Below are positions 17,004 to 25,115 of a stretch of DNA of 35,134 nt, piece after piece; the first letter of the stretch is position 1, and each line of letters opens with the position of its first letter. The DNA is from an uncultured Blautia sp. (lineage in GTDB: Bacteria > Bacillota > Clostridia > Lachnospirales > Lachnospiraceae): contig CAKRRX010000017.1 in NCBI GenBank assembly GCA_934394595.1, forward strand, positions 1 through 35,134, given 5' to 3'. The translations under genes were made by a program, and so were the position numbers. The notes below the pieces were generated by a model. It was not told the DNA's origin and made no database searches. It saw only the letters and a program-made list of their open reading frames with translations.

Positions 17004-17991
17004 CCGTATTTCCCTCCTGTGCCATCTCATCCAGCATCCAGCATGCAGATTTGTGATTCTTGCCGCATTCGGTATACTCCGGCATATATTTCTGGCAGAC
17101 TACCATGGTCTCCTGGCATCTGGCTGCAAACGGACATCCCTGTGGCGGGTCCATCAGATCCGGAGGAGTTCCGGGAATGGCCTGAAGCTCTCCACCTTTT
17201 TCATGGGCTTTTGGAATAGAGCGAAGAAGACCTTTTGTGTATTCATGACAGGGATTGTGGAAGATATCTGCCACATCACCGGTCTCTACCAGCTTGCCCC
17301 CATACATAACAGCCACACGATCCGCAATATTTGCCACAACACCAAGATTATGTGTGATGATAATGATAGAGGTTTTGATCTTTTTCTGAAGATCACGCAT
17401 CAGATCCAGGATCTGTGCCTGAATGGTTACATCAAGAGCGGTAGTCGGCTCATCTGCAATCAGTACTTTCGGATCACATGCCAGTGCAATAGCGATCACC
17501 ACACGCTGTCTCATACCACCGGACAGCTGGTGAGGATACTGACTGTAACGTGCTTCCGGATTGGAAATACCAACCAGGGAAAGAAGCTCGATCGCTCTTG
17601 CCTTACGATCAGCCTTGCTCATGTCTTTGCGATGCTCGCGAAGCATTTCTTCAATCTGCTTTCCGATTTTCATTGTGGGATTCAGAGAGGTCATGGGATC
17701 CTGGAAGATCATGGCGATCTCACTTCCTCTGATTTCCTGCATCTGACGCTCTGTATATTTGGTCAGATCTTTTCCCTCAAACATAACGCTTCCATCTACA
17801 ACTTTTCCATTCTTGGGGAGAATTCCCATAACCCCTTTCATGGTAATGGATTTTCCGGAACCGGACTCACCAACCACAGCAAGGGTCTCCTGCTCATTCA
17901 GATAAAAATCCACGCCGCGCACAGCCTGTACAACACCTTTGTGCGTTTTGATGTGGACTGTAAGATTTTTTACTTCTAATATTTTTCCCAT
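16993..17991 (-). CDS. oppD: Oligopeptide ABC transporter ATP-binding protein OppD
   Basis: A 332-residue ABC ATPase partnering OppF. Walker A is GESGSGKS, the signature is [15 protein letters not shown], Walker B is VLIADEP followed by TTALD, and the H-loop is IIITHNLG. The Opp/Dpp C-terminal cysteine motif is present (CPFAARC then later C residues). It starts 8 bases after the oppC stop. Confidence 0.94.
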   Translation of the reverse strand: MGKILEVKNLTVHIKTHKGVVQAVRGVDFYLNEQETLAVVGESGSGKSITMKGVMGILPKNGKVVDGSVMFEGKDLTKYTERQMQEIRGSEIAMIFQDPMTSLNPTMKIGKQIEEMLREHRKDMSKADRKARAIELLSLVGISNPEARYSQYPHQLSGGMRQRVVIAIALACDPKVLIADEPTTALDVTIQAQILDLMRDLQKKIKTSIIIITHNLGVVANIADRVAVMYGGKLVETGDVADIFHNPCHEYTKGLLRSIPKAHEKGGELQAIPGTPPDLMDPPQGCPFAARCQETMVVCQKYMPEYTECGKNHKSACWMLDEMAQEGNTDEK

Positions 17992-17999
17992 AGCTGTAC

Positions 18000-18923
18000 C
18001 TACTTTCTCATCTGCGGATCAAGGGCATCACGAAGTCCGTCGCCCAGGATACTGAAACATACCATAATCAGTACAATAACGATAGCCGGGAAAATCAGTA
18101 CATGGGGATAGTTGCTAAGTACCTGATAACCACCGTTGATCAATACACCAAGGGACGCCTGGGGCTCTGCCAGACCAATACCGATAAAGCTTAAGAATGC
18201 CTCAGTAAAGATGGCACTTGGAATCGTGAACATGACGTTGATTACAATAACACTGACGGTATTCGGGATCAGGTCTTTCATAATAATATTGAACTTACTG
18301 GTTCCAAGGACCTGAGAAGCAAGCACGAATTCCTGATTTTTCAGCTTCAGGATCTCAGCACGAACCAGTCTGGCCATATTTACCCATCCTGTAATGGAAA
18401 GGGCCGCAATAATAGTTCCCACACCTGCCGGAAATGCCATCAGGAAAAGGATTACGATAATAAGGCTTGGGATTCCTACCAGTACCTCAATGATACGCTG
18501 CATGATAGCATCCACTTTTCCGCCCAAAAGTGCGGAAACTGCGCCATAAAGCACACCTACTACGAGGTCAAGAAGAGCTGCTACCAGAGCGATCATAAGA
18601 GAAATTCTGGTTCCCATCCAGGTACGTACCCACAGGTCACGGCCGAACTGATCAGCCCCAAAGATATGTGCTTTGCTTGGGAGTCCGTATACATTGCTGT
18701 AATCGGTATCCCTAAATGAATATTTACTGAAGATCGGGGCAAAAATAGCAAGCAGAATAATCCCGATCAGTATAAATAATGCCACAACTGCGGCTTTGTT
18801 CTTTTTCAGCCGGATCCATGCATCTGCCAGCATAGTGGAAGCAGGAGCTGCAATATGCTCTTTTTCAGAGGCTTCTACTTTCGCTTTCCGAAACATGCTG
18901 CGGTCAATTTTTGATCTGTCCAC
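18000..18923 (-). CDS. oppC: Oligopeptide ABC transporter permease OppC
   Basis: A 307-residue inner permease of the importer. A cytoplasmic N-terminus is followed by six hydrophobic segments; the periplasmic-type loop carries HIFGADQFGRDLWVR, typical of OppC/DppC, and the EAA coupling loop lies in AEILKLKNQEFVLASQVLG. The start is a GTG at 18923 with AAGGAGAG eight bases ahead, inside the end of oppB; only two bases separate the two genes. An ATG nine codons in is the alternative. Confidence 0.93.
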   Translation of the reverse strand: MDRSKIDRSMFRKAKVEASEKEHIAAPASTMLADAWIRLKKNKAAVVALFILIGIILLAIFAPIFSKYSFRDTDYSNVYGLPSKAHIFGADQFGRDLWVRTWMGTRISLMIALVAALLDLVVGVLYGAVSALLGGKVDAIMQRIIEVLVGIPSLIIVILFLMAFPAGVGTIIAALSITGWVNMARLVRAEILKLKNQEFVLASQVLGTSKFNIIMKDLIPNTVSVIVINVMFTIPSAIFTEAFLSFIGIGLAEPQASLGVLINGGYQVLSNYPHVLIFPAIVIVLIMVCFSILGDGLRDALDPQMRK

Positions 18924-18925
18924 TG

Positions 18926-19864
18926 TCAGCTCTCCTTTCCTTTGGCGAGACGAATTCTCGGGTCAATAAGAGAATAAGCCAGGTCTACAAGCAATACAAC
19001 CAGCATATAGAATGCTGCATAGAAAATCGTAATACCCATGATAACCGGGTAGTCATTTGCTTTGATGCAGTCTACAAAAAGGCTTCCGATACCAGGAATA
19101 CTGAAAATATTCTCAACGGCAAGTGATCCTGTCATAAGGTTTACCACAATAGGTCCCAGGATTGTAACAACCGGAAGGATCGAGTTACGTACCGCATGGC
19201 GCATCAGCACCTTCATCTGGCTGAGGCCTTTTGCCCTTGCAGTTACAATGTAATCCTGATCCAGTACATCCAGCATTTCGGTTCGCATAAAGCGGGCAAC
19301 CATAGCTGTTGCACTGAACGAAAGCGCAATGGACGGCAGTACAGAGCAATTCCATCCGGTCCAGAATCCAACCGGCAGAGCGCCCCATTTCAGTCCGATA
19401 TAATACTGGAGAAGTGCTGCGGCAACAAAGTTTGGTACCGAGACGCCCAGCACGGCCAATATCATGGTCAGATAATCAATTCCGCTATTGTGCTTCCAGG
19501 CAGCCAGGATTCCGAGAATCAGTCCAATTGCAAGTCCGATCAGTACTGCCTGGATACCAATCAGAGCAGACGGTCCAAGACGTCCTGTGATAACCTTGGA
19601 AACGTCCTTATTTACATAAGTAAAAGAAGTACCCAAATCTCCCTTGAGCATGTTTTTGATATACTTTACATACTGCATGGGGAGAGAATCATTTAATCCG
19701 TACATTTCCAGCACCCGCTCCTGCTGCTGAGGCGTCATAATACTAAAACGCTCTGCATCAAAAGGTGTACCCGGAAGATTTTTCATCATGAAAAAGGTAC
19801 AGGTCACAATTACCCATAAGGTGACCAGAATGTACCCTAATCTCTTTAATACATATTTCAGCAT
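18926..19864 (-). CDS. oppB: Oligopeptide ABC transporter permease OppB
   Basis: A 312-residue permease with the N-terminal helix KRLGYILVTLWVIVTCTFF and the motif NLPGTPFD common to OppB/DppB. It has about six transmembrane segments and the EAA loop around DYIVTARAKGLSQMKVLMRH. The ATG at 19864 follows AAGGTGATG; a start 54 bases upstream would place residues in the intergenic hairpin region and has no site. It lies 129 bases downstream of oppA, past a terminator-like hairpin. Confidence 0.93.
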   Translation of the reverse strand: MLKYVLKRLGYILVTLWVIVTCTFFMMKNLPGTPFDAERFSIMTPQQQERVLEMYGLNDSLPMQYVKYIKNMLKGDLGTSFTYVNKDVSKVITGRLGPSALIGIQAVLIGLAIGLILGILAAWKHNSGIDYLTMILAVLGVSVPNFVAAALLQYYIGLKWGALPVGFWTGWNCSVLPSIALSFSATAMVARFMRTEMLDVLDQDYIVTARAKGLSQMKVLMRHAVRNSILPVVTILGPIVVNLMTGSLAVENIFSIPGIGSLFVDCIKANDYPVIMGITIFYAAFYMLVVLLVDLAYSLIDPRIRLAKGKES

Positions 19865-19892
19865 GACATCACCTTTTCTTTCTGTAAAAACA

Positions 19893-19932
19893 GACCGTAT
19901 ACCGGCTGTGAGAGCCACTGCTGTATACGGTC
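19893..19932 (-). terminator. Intercistronic hairpin between oppA and oppB
   Basis: GACCGTATAC (19893-19902) and GTATACGGTC (19923-19932) form a perfect 10-bp stem with an inner GGCT/AGCC helix. Read on the minus strand it is followed by TGTTTTTAC. It probably terminates part of the transcripts after oppA, or protects the oppA message end, giving more binding protein than permease. Confidence 0.78.
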
Positions 19933-19993
19933 CGTTACTTATCCCTCAGGGAACTTTAACTGCATATGATCTGATAATCACTTCTCCAAATGA

Positions 19994-21586
19994 TTATTCA
20001 AAAGAAGCATACTTGAACTCAAGCGGAACACCGATTGGGTGGCTGATCAGGTTCTTGACATTAGATTTTGTCAGAACAGCTGAGCCTCTGTGGTATACCG
20101 GAGCAACAACAGCATCCTCTTCTACGAGTTTCTTCTCAGCTTTGAGCATATCATCAAGACGAGCTGCATCATCTGTCTGAGTCTTTGCATCGGAAATCAG
20201 TGCATTGTAATCATCGTTATTGTAGTTTCCACGGTATGGAGTTCCGTTTGTCCAAAGATCAAGGTATGTCATAGCATCATCATAGTCAGCGCCCCATGCT
20301 GTAACAGCGAACTGATAGTTATTTGCATCCATCAGCTCTCCACGTCCCTGTACAGTCTTGGTGTCGATCACTACGTTAAGACCAAGTGTATTGATCAGCT
20401 CACTCTGGATAAATGTCGCTACAGATTTGGAAACAGAATCATCTGCTACAAGAAGAGTAACTTCTGAAGGTGCGCTTCCAAGCTCTTCAACTGCTTTATC
20501 ATAATACTCTTTTGCCTGCTCCGGATCATATGGGGAAACATCTCCGTTCAGTTCACGGAAGGTCTTCTCACCATCACCTGTCATGCCGTCTGCTACAAGG
20601 CCAAATCCAGGAGCAGAACCATCAGCAAGGATGTTATCTGTGAGAGCACTTCTGTTCAGAGAAAGAGAAATAGCTTTTCTCATGTTTACATTGCTCATAA
20701 CATCATCTGTAAGATTGAACTGGATGTAGTTTGTACGGAAATCAATTTCCTGGCTGAATTCCGGATCATCCTTATATGCTGATACATTTGAAGAATCCAG
20801 CTTAACCTGGGAAAGCTCTCCTGCCTGATATGCATTTAATGCAGCTGCTGCATCTTTGATAACACGAACCTGTGCATCTGCGATCTGTACATTGTCTTTA
20901 TCCCAGTAGTTGTCATTCTTAGCAAAAGTAACGCCTACAGCCGGATCATAATCTGTGATCACATATGGTCCGCAGTAAAGCATATTGTCCGGTGAAAGAG
21001 CGAAGTCTGTACCCTGCTCCTCGCAGAATGCCTCGTTAACCGGGAAGAACATATCCATTGTAGTAAGATTCAGGAAATATGGTGTCGGGCTCTTCAGCTG
21101 AACTTCCAGAGTCTGATCATCAACTGCCTTAACACCAACCTCAGAAGCATCTACGCTTCCCTCATTGTACTCCTGGCCATTTACAATGTAGTCTGTCATG
21201 ATGAAGCTGTATCCGTTTGTGGCATCAGCGCTCATCTGTTTCAGCCATGCGTATACGAAATCAGCTGCTGTAACAGCCTCACCATTGCTCCACTGGATTC
21301 CATCTCTTAAGTGGAAGGTATAGGTAAGCTTGTCGTCGGATACCTCGTAGGTATCGCAAAGTGCCGGCTGCGGCTGATTGTTCTCATCCATACGGAACAG
21401 ACCCTCTTCAGCCTGGTTCAGAACCAGAAATGCATTCTCCTCGGATGCAGCCCACGGTACCAGAGTCTTGATCTCGAAATCAGTAGCAACGCTAAGAGTC
21501 TCACCCTCTGCGAATACTGCTGATGCACCTGTAACGGTCATGGTGAGTGCCATACCAAGTGCTACTGCTGCTTTCATCATTTTCAT
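19994..21586 (-). CDS. oppA: Oligopeptide-binding protein OppA
   Basis: A 530-residue extracellular solute-binding protein of family 5, which would capture peptides for OppBCDF. Family marks include TYTFHLRDGIQWSNGEAVTAADFVYAW and the MRKAISLSLNRSAL stretch. The N-terminus is a cleavable signal sequence (ALGMALTMTVTGASAVFA, then EGE) with no cysteine, so the lipobox expected for a Gram-positive binding protein is missing and the mature protein would not be lipid-anchored. AAGGAGA precedes the ATG by 8 bases. It has its own strong promoter and a roughly 150-base leader. Confidence 0.93.
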   Translation of the reverse strand: MKMMKAAVALGMALTMTVTGASAVFAEGETLSVATDFEIKTLVPWAASEENAFLVLNQAEEGLFRMDENNQPQPALCDTYEVSDDKLTYTFHLRDGIQWSNGEAVTAADFVYAWLKQMSADATNGYSFIMTDYIVNGQEYNEGSVDASEVGVKAVDDQTLEVQLKSPTPYFLNLTTMDMFFPVNEAFCEEQGTDFALSPDNMLYCGPYVITDYDPAVGVTFAKNDNYWDKDNVQIADAQVRVIKDAAAALNAYQAGELSQVKLDSSNVSAYKDDPEFSQEIDFRTNYIQFNLTDDVMSNVNMRKAISLSLNRSALTDNILADGSAPGFGLVADGMTGDGEKTFRELNGDVSPYDPEQAKEYYDKAVEELGSAPSEVTLLVADDSVSKSVATFIQSELINTLGLNVVIDTKTVQGRGELMDANNYQFAVTAWGADYDDAMTYLDLWTNGTPYRGNYNNDDYNALISDAKTQTDDAARLDDMLKAEKKLVEEDAVVAPVYHRGSAVLTKSNVKNLISHPIGVPLEFKYASFE

Positions 21587-21607
21587 AATTTTTCTCCTTT
21601 CTTATCT

Positions 21608-21717
21608 GTATCTCTTATAAGATACGATAGTAAGCCCGTATAGTAAAAAAACATTTTCTACGCCTGCAACCCAGTCACGATATCATTTCATGCTCCTTTG
21701 CATTCATAAAAAATGTT
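21608..21717 (-). other. Leader of the opp operon with inverted repeats
   Basis: On the minus strand AACATTTT (21717-21710) can pair with AAAATGTT (21657-21650), followed by T residues, enclosing a 52-base loop. The loop contains a tiny frame (MNAKEHEMIS, 21707-21675) and an AAAGGAG motif. Nearer oppA, GTATCT/AGATAC (21608-21613 with 21620-21625) makes a small hairpin before the ribosome binding site. An attenuator is possible but weakly supported. Confidence 0.3.
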
Positions 21718-21745
21718 CTTCTGCCTACTGCTTTTTGTTAAATTC

Positions 21746-21774
21746 AGTATATCAAAGTGTTGAAGTATTGTCAA
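21746..21774 (-). promoter_or_regulatory. Strong promoter of the opp operon
   Basis: On the minus strand TTGACA (21774-21769), a 17-base spacer and TATACT (21751-21746) make a near-consensus sigma-A promoter about 150 bases before the oppA start codon. It is directly preceded by a phased AT-rich repeat. Confidence 0.85.
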
Positions 21775-21820
21775 TTGTTTTTTATTATTTCTTATTGTTT
21801 TTTATTGTTTGAAATTGTTT
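21771..21820. repeat. Five tandem 10-bp phased repeats (nnnATTGTTT)
   Basis: ATTGTTT occurs at 21774, 21794, 21804 and 21814, and ATTATTT (one change) at 21784, so five units are spaced exactly 10 bases apart. On the transcribed strand they read AAACAAT and abut the -35 box of the opp promoter, the first unit sharing one base with it. All copies face the same side of the helix. This could be a cooperative regulator site, an UP element or intrinsically curved DNA. Confidence 0.85.
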
Positions 21821-21851
21821 CTGTATCAAATGAGTGACAACAGTTCAAAAT

Positions 21852-22838
21852 CTACTGAAGCTTAACATCCTTCCTGCTGATCAATCCATTTTCCAGAGGA
21901 TACCAGGTTTCCAGATACTGGTCTTCCTCGTCTTTCAGATCCAACAGGGTCCTGGACGAAACCAATTCACCGGATGGAGCTTTTTTTCTGGTTTCCACCA
22001 GAATATAGGCAGCTCCATTCTCCGGCTTTATGGCATCCGGCACAGAAGTGGGATCATAAATTACTTTTTTCAGAACCTGGTTGGCAGCATTCATCTGGTA
22101 AACTATGGTATCTACCGGCCTGTACATAAATGCAAACTGCACAGTAACTTTGTCCGCTTCTTTCCTGCTTTTTCCGTTTTCTGTAAAAGTGTTTTCCGCT
22201 GTGAGGGTAGCGGACATGGTGTTTTCCTCACTGTCACTGCTTCCATTAGAATATCCGTTTCCGGTAAGTGCATAAATTTCACCGTTTTCACTTTGAAAAA
22301 CAGGGTTTACATAGTGTGTACTGTCACCTTTTCCACCTGCGATCTCATAGACCGTACCGCTGATTTCCCTGCTGTCTCCTTCATCTGCAACACTGTAATT
22401 CAGATATGGATCACTGATTCCAGCTGAACAGATATTTTCTGCTGTCTCATTTCCCTCTTCATCCCTGGTCAATGGCAGAAGGATATATTCTCCCTCTATA
22501 TCACCAAAGGAGATTTTCCACTGGGATGCACTCTCCCCAGCCTGCTTATCCACAGTTGCCACAAGCTTTCCCTCATATTCGCTTCCGCTTCCCACTGTGA
22601 TACTGTCTCCGTTCATCACCTGGGAAGCATGGTCATTGAGATAGCGATCCATATCATAAAGATCTAAATGTTCCGATGTGATAAAAGCTCCAATCAGCCT
22701 GTCCTCACCTTCTTTGGCGCCGGCATCTGGATTTGCCAGGGTACAGCCTCCAAGCAAACCTGTGAAAAGAATTACTGCAAAGCCTGCCATACCTTTCAAA
22801 ACAGAAGTTCTCACATTATTTTTGATTTTATCCCTCAT
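21852..22838 (-). CDS. Putative lipoprotein of unknown function
   Basis: A 328-residue protein with a type II signal sequence: a basic start, the hydrophobic run GMAGFAVILFTGLLGG and a lipobox Cys at residue 32. The mature part is rich in Ser, Gly, Glu and Asp and has no family I recognise. It has mixed strand-like segments and a Ser-Gly-Asp-rich central section. The ATG at 22838 is chosen because GGAGGAGG lies 6 bases upstream (22852-22845); an ATG 6 bases earlier abuts that site. The start overlaps the end of the HTH gene by 11 bases, so it is translationally coupled to the YozG-like regulator and DUF2975 protein. No terminator was seen before the opp promoter. Confidence 0.75.
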   Translation of the reverse strand: MRDKIKNNVRTSVLKGMAGFAVILFTGLLGGCTLANPDAGAKEGEDRLIGAFITSEHLDLYDMDRYLNDHASQVMNGDSITVGSGSEYEGKLVATVDKQAGESASQWKISFGDIEGEYILLPLTRDEEGNETAENICSAGISDPYLNYSVADEGDSREISGTVYEIAGGKGDSTHYVNPVFQSENGEIYALTGNGYSNGSSDSEENTMSATLTAENTFTENGKSRKEADKVTVQFAFMYRPVDTIVYQMNAANQVLKKVIYDPTSVPDAIKPENGAAYILVETRKKAPSGELVSSRTLLDLKDEEDQYLETWYPLENGLISRKDVKLQ

Positions 22839-23058
22839 TTTCATCCTCCTCCAGATTTCCGTCAAATTTCAGGATATCACCTACGTCACACTGCAGAAAA
22901 TAACAGATTCGGTTAATGGTATGAAAGCGGACACCTTTCGCCTTTCCGCTTCGCAGGACTGACAGATTGGCTTCTGTGATATTCACCAGGCTGCACAGTT
23001 CCTTGGAAGTCATACCACGCTCTTTCAGAATTTCTTCCAGGCATACTTTGATTGCCAT
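22828..23058 (-). CDS. YozG-like HTH (Xre-type) transcriptional regulator
   Basis: A 76-residue protein that is nearly all a Cro/CI-type helix-turn-helix: residues about 7-65 read LEEILKERGMTSKELCSLVN then ITEANLSVLRSGKAK, ending FLQCDVGDILKF, followed by an acidic tail. This is the short HTH family of Bacillus YozG, usually encoded next to a DUF2975 membrane protein, as here (18 bases downstream of it). It probably represses its own promoter at two AT-rich operators (24079-24141), and the membrane partner may modulate it. Confidence 0.88.
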   Translation of the reverse strand: MAIKVCLEEILKERGMTSKELCSLVNITEANLSVLRSGKAKGVRFHTINRICYFLQCDVGDILKFDGNLEEDENEG

Positions 23059-23076
23059 AAACCTTTTCCTTTCTTT

Positions 23077-24063
23077 TCAGATAAACAGATCGTTATCCTT
23101 CTTCAGCCTCTGCATTTCCCGGATGTATCTGGCAAACAGCTGTATTGCCAGCACAAAAGCAAGGGAAAACACAGGAATACTCACCACATAATCCATCTGA
23201 TACAGCTGGTTTCGGAAAAAGAGCTGTAAGAGATTAAATCCCACATCTGCCACAATCGTGATGATCAGAGAGAGAGTACAAAAACGAACCAGTTTTTCAG
23301 TAAATACAACGTTCTCTTCCTGGTACATCGCCTCTTTCGACAGATCCAGCAGCTTCCTCGCGCCGAAAATCACCAGGATATTCAATATGCTAGGCAATAT
23401 TTTGATCAGAAAATGGAGAAAAAGAAATACATAGGTGGTGTTCAGTTCAAAAAGAGTAATGTAGCCGCCGCTTACTGTCACACCGGTATTTCCAGAACGG
23501 ACACTGGAAATATTCTGCAAAAGGCTTCCCAGTTCAATACCCAAAATCTCATATACCAGTATCACGTCCACTGCCCCCAGCAGAATTCTAATGCCTTTTC
23601 GTAGTTTTCCCCCATCTGCCTTGGTGTACTGCAGCAGTCCACGAACCAGCAGATAACCAAAAAGTACAGAATAAAAGGTGCTTCCAAGAGACCATTTTCC
23701 AGAATCCATAGTCCCGGTGTTGATAAGTCCGGGATTGATCATATAGTAAAAAACAAAGAAAAGCAAAATACTGAGAAACAGAAGCATGATGTCAATTTTT
23801 TGCGCCTTTTGCTTTTTTCTAAAAAAGAGCCAGATTCCGGTGGGAATAAGACAAAGCAGAATATAAAGAAGAACTGCGATTCCATTTCCCACAGCACCGG
23901 AAAGAGACAGCCAACGAAGTCCTACGCCCAGCTGTTCAAAAGGAAATGCGATCAAAGATGAAAACAGGCCGGATACGCTATACTGCAAAATACAAAAAAG
24001 CACACATGCCGCAGCTTCTATTGCCAATATGGTCAGCAGCTTTTTCTCTTTTATAACTACCAT
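23077..24063 (-). CDS. DUF2975 membrane protein, extended
   Basis: A 328-residue polytopic membrane protein with about eight hydrophobic segments. The C-terminal half, ending in FARYIREMQRLKKDNDLFI, matches the DUF2975 pattern, whose members end in a similar EENDLTI-like tail and pair with YozG-type regulators. It is clearly longer than the usual DUF2975 protein of roughly 160-190 residues, because an extra N-terminal block of about four membrane segments is present. The start at 24063 follows AAAGGAGG by 5 bases; longer forms would run into the operator region. Confidence 0.8.
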   Translation of the reverse strand: MVVIKEKKLLTILAIEAAACVLFCILQYSVSGLFSSLIAFPFEQLGVGLRWLSLSGAVGNGIAVLLYILLCLIPTGIWLFFRKKQKAQKIDIMLLFLSILLFFVFYYMINPGLINTGTMDSGKWSLGSTFYSVLFGYLLVRGLLQYTKADGGKLRKGIRILLGAVDVILVYEILGIELGSLLQNISSVRSGNTGVTVSGGYITLFELNTTYVFLFLHFLIKILPSILNILVIFGARKLLDLSKEAMYQEENVVFTEKLVRFCTLSLIITIVADVGFNLLQLFFRNQLYQMDYVVSIPVFSLAFVLAIQLFARYIREMQRLKKDNDLFI

Positions 24064-24078
24064 AATAACCTCCTTTAT

Positions 24079-24141
24079 AATTATTGTTTTTCGATAATTT
24101 ATACTTTGATTATAGCGCAAAATTATCGTTTGTCAATAATT
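24079..24141 (-). promoter_or_regulatory. Promoter with two operator-like inverted repeats
   Basis: On the minus strand TTGACA (24136-24131), a 16-base spacer and TATAAT (24114-24109). Two 22-bp elements flank and overlap it: AATTATTG-N5-CGATAATTT (24079-24100) and its inverted counterpart AAATTATCG-N5-CAATAATT (24120-24141). Each is itself an imperfect palindrome, and they match each other in all 17 bases outside the variable centre. One covers the -35 box, the other the start-site region. This is the expected layout for autorepression by the HTH protein. Confidence 0.78.
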
Positions 24142-24184
24142 TTTGGAGACTCTTTTTATGTTTGCCTGCCACAAGGCGTAGTCG

Positions 24185-24224
24185 CAAAAAAACAGCGCTC
24201 TCATCATTGTAAGATAAGGCGCTG
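24185..24224 (-). terminator. Intrinsic terminator after the SseB-like gene
   Basis: On the minus strand CAGCGC (24224-24219) pairs with GCGCTG (24198-24193), with further pairing through TTATC/GATGA, and is followed by at least seven T residues. It closes the long operon that starts near 33374. Confidence 0.83.
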
Positions 24225-24262
24225 CTTTTATACTTGTTGATATTTCCCGCCAAAGGGGAGAA

Positions 24263-24685
24263 TCAATGTGTGGTTTCTCCCAGTATAATGCGGATCAATG
24301 TCTTGTCCAGCATCAAAGTGCGGTTCCAGGGATTGATAATGACTCCGCTGATCTGTCCCTCTGACAGAGCTGCTTCCAGAACCTTTTGGATATCAGTCAT
24401 AAACGTGGACATCACACTTCCACTGCCCTTCAGTTCTTCCTCAAAGCTGGTAAATACAGCCCACCAGCTGTTTCCATCTGCGGTCTGTACAGCCTGAAGC
24501 TTCATCTGCTCTCCGCTCATACCAGGCTCCACTGCAATGATCATCTGACCATTTTCTCTCATCCGCCTGCGCACTACAGTCAGAGCATGAGCCAGAAGTT
24601 CCTGTGTAGGCTCCTGCTGCAAAGCTGCAATGGCCTCCTCGATTTTTTCATTTCCATATAAACCTTCATCGGTCTTTTTGTCCAT
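24263..24685 (-). CDS. SseB-family protein
   Basis: A 140-residue soluble protein that matches the SseB N-terminal domain pattern: HALTVVRRRMRENGQMI, a central dipeptide WW in GNSWWAVFTSFEEE, then ISGVIINPWNRTLMLDKTLI. The domain is widespread in bacteria, often beside secretion-, stress- or surface-related genes, but without a settled activity. It is last in the operon, 68 bases after DUF2752, with GGAGG upstream and a terminator downstream. It may be a small adaptor for the ATPase or kinase encoded upstream. Confidence 0.78.
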   Translation of the reverse strand: MDKKTDEGLYGNEKIEEAIAALQQEPTQELLAHALTVVRRRMRENGQMIIAVEPGMSGEQMKLQAVQTADGNSWWAVFTSFEEELKGSGSVMSTFMTDIQKVLEAALSEGQISGVIINPWNRTLMLDKTLIRIILGETTH

Positions 24686-24753
24686 AGTGATCTGAATTCC
24701 TCCTGTTATGACTTTTTCCCGGAAATAGTAAGCGCATTTACGCAGACAATTCC

Positions 24754-25104
24754 TTACCTGAAATCTCCTGTTATATCAATCCCACAGAAACAAAGTAAAA
24801 TATTTCTGACAATAAAATAAATGACGATAAATAGCAGGAATCCCACATTGTAATAAAGATTAACCGTTGTTATTTTGCTGCTTCTGCCGTTTTTTCTCTG
24901 TCTATGAACCAGAATCACCTTCAAAAGATTCAGGAAAATGTCCACCAGAAACAACAGGGTAATAGGATTGTATTTCAGGGACTGAAGAAAATGTCCGTCA
25001 AGCAGTGCGAAAAAAGCTCTTGTTCCGCCGCATCCGGGGCAGTACAGTCCCAGATGGGTACGGAAATAACATTCTGCTGTAACAGTTTTTATTATGTAGT
25101 TCAT
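24754..25104 (-). CDS. DUF2752 membrane protein
   Basis: A 116-residue membrane protein with the DUF2752 signature YCPGCGGTRAFFALLDGHF then SLKYNP, and two to three hydrophobic helices. The CPGCGGTR motif near residue 23 may bind a metal or form a redox pair; its role is not known. It begins 11 bases after the 583-residue membrane-anchored protein's stop, with only a weak ribosome binding site (AGAGAA), so it likely depends on coupling. Confidence 0.85.
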   Translation of the reverse strand: MNYIIKTVTAECYFRTHLGLYCPGCGGTRAFFALLDGHFLQSLKYNPITLLFLVDIFLNLLKVILVHRQRKNGRSSKITTVNLYYNVGFLLFIVIYFIVRNILLCFCGIDITGDFR

Positions 25105-25115
25105 GGTTATTTTCT

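Noticed and set aside
16257..17979. Two long plus-strand frames of over 300 residues opposite oppD and oppF
   Set aside because: They are antisense shadows of clear ABC ATPases; their cysteine- and histidine-rich composition is typical of reverse-strand artefacts.
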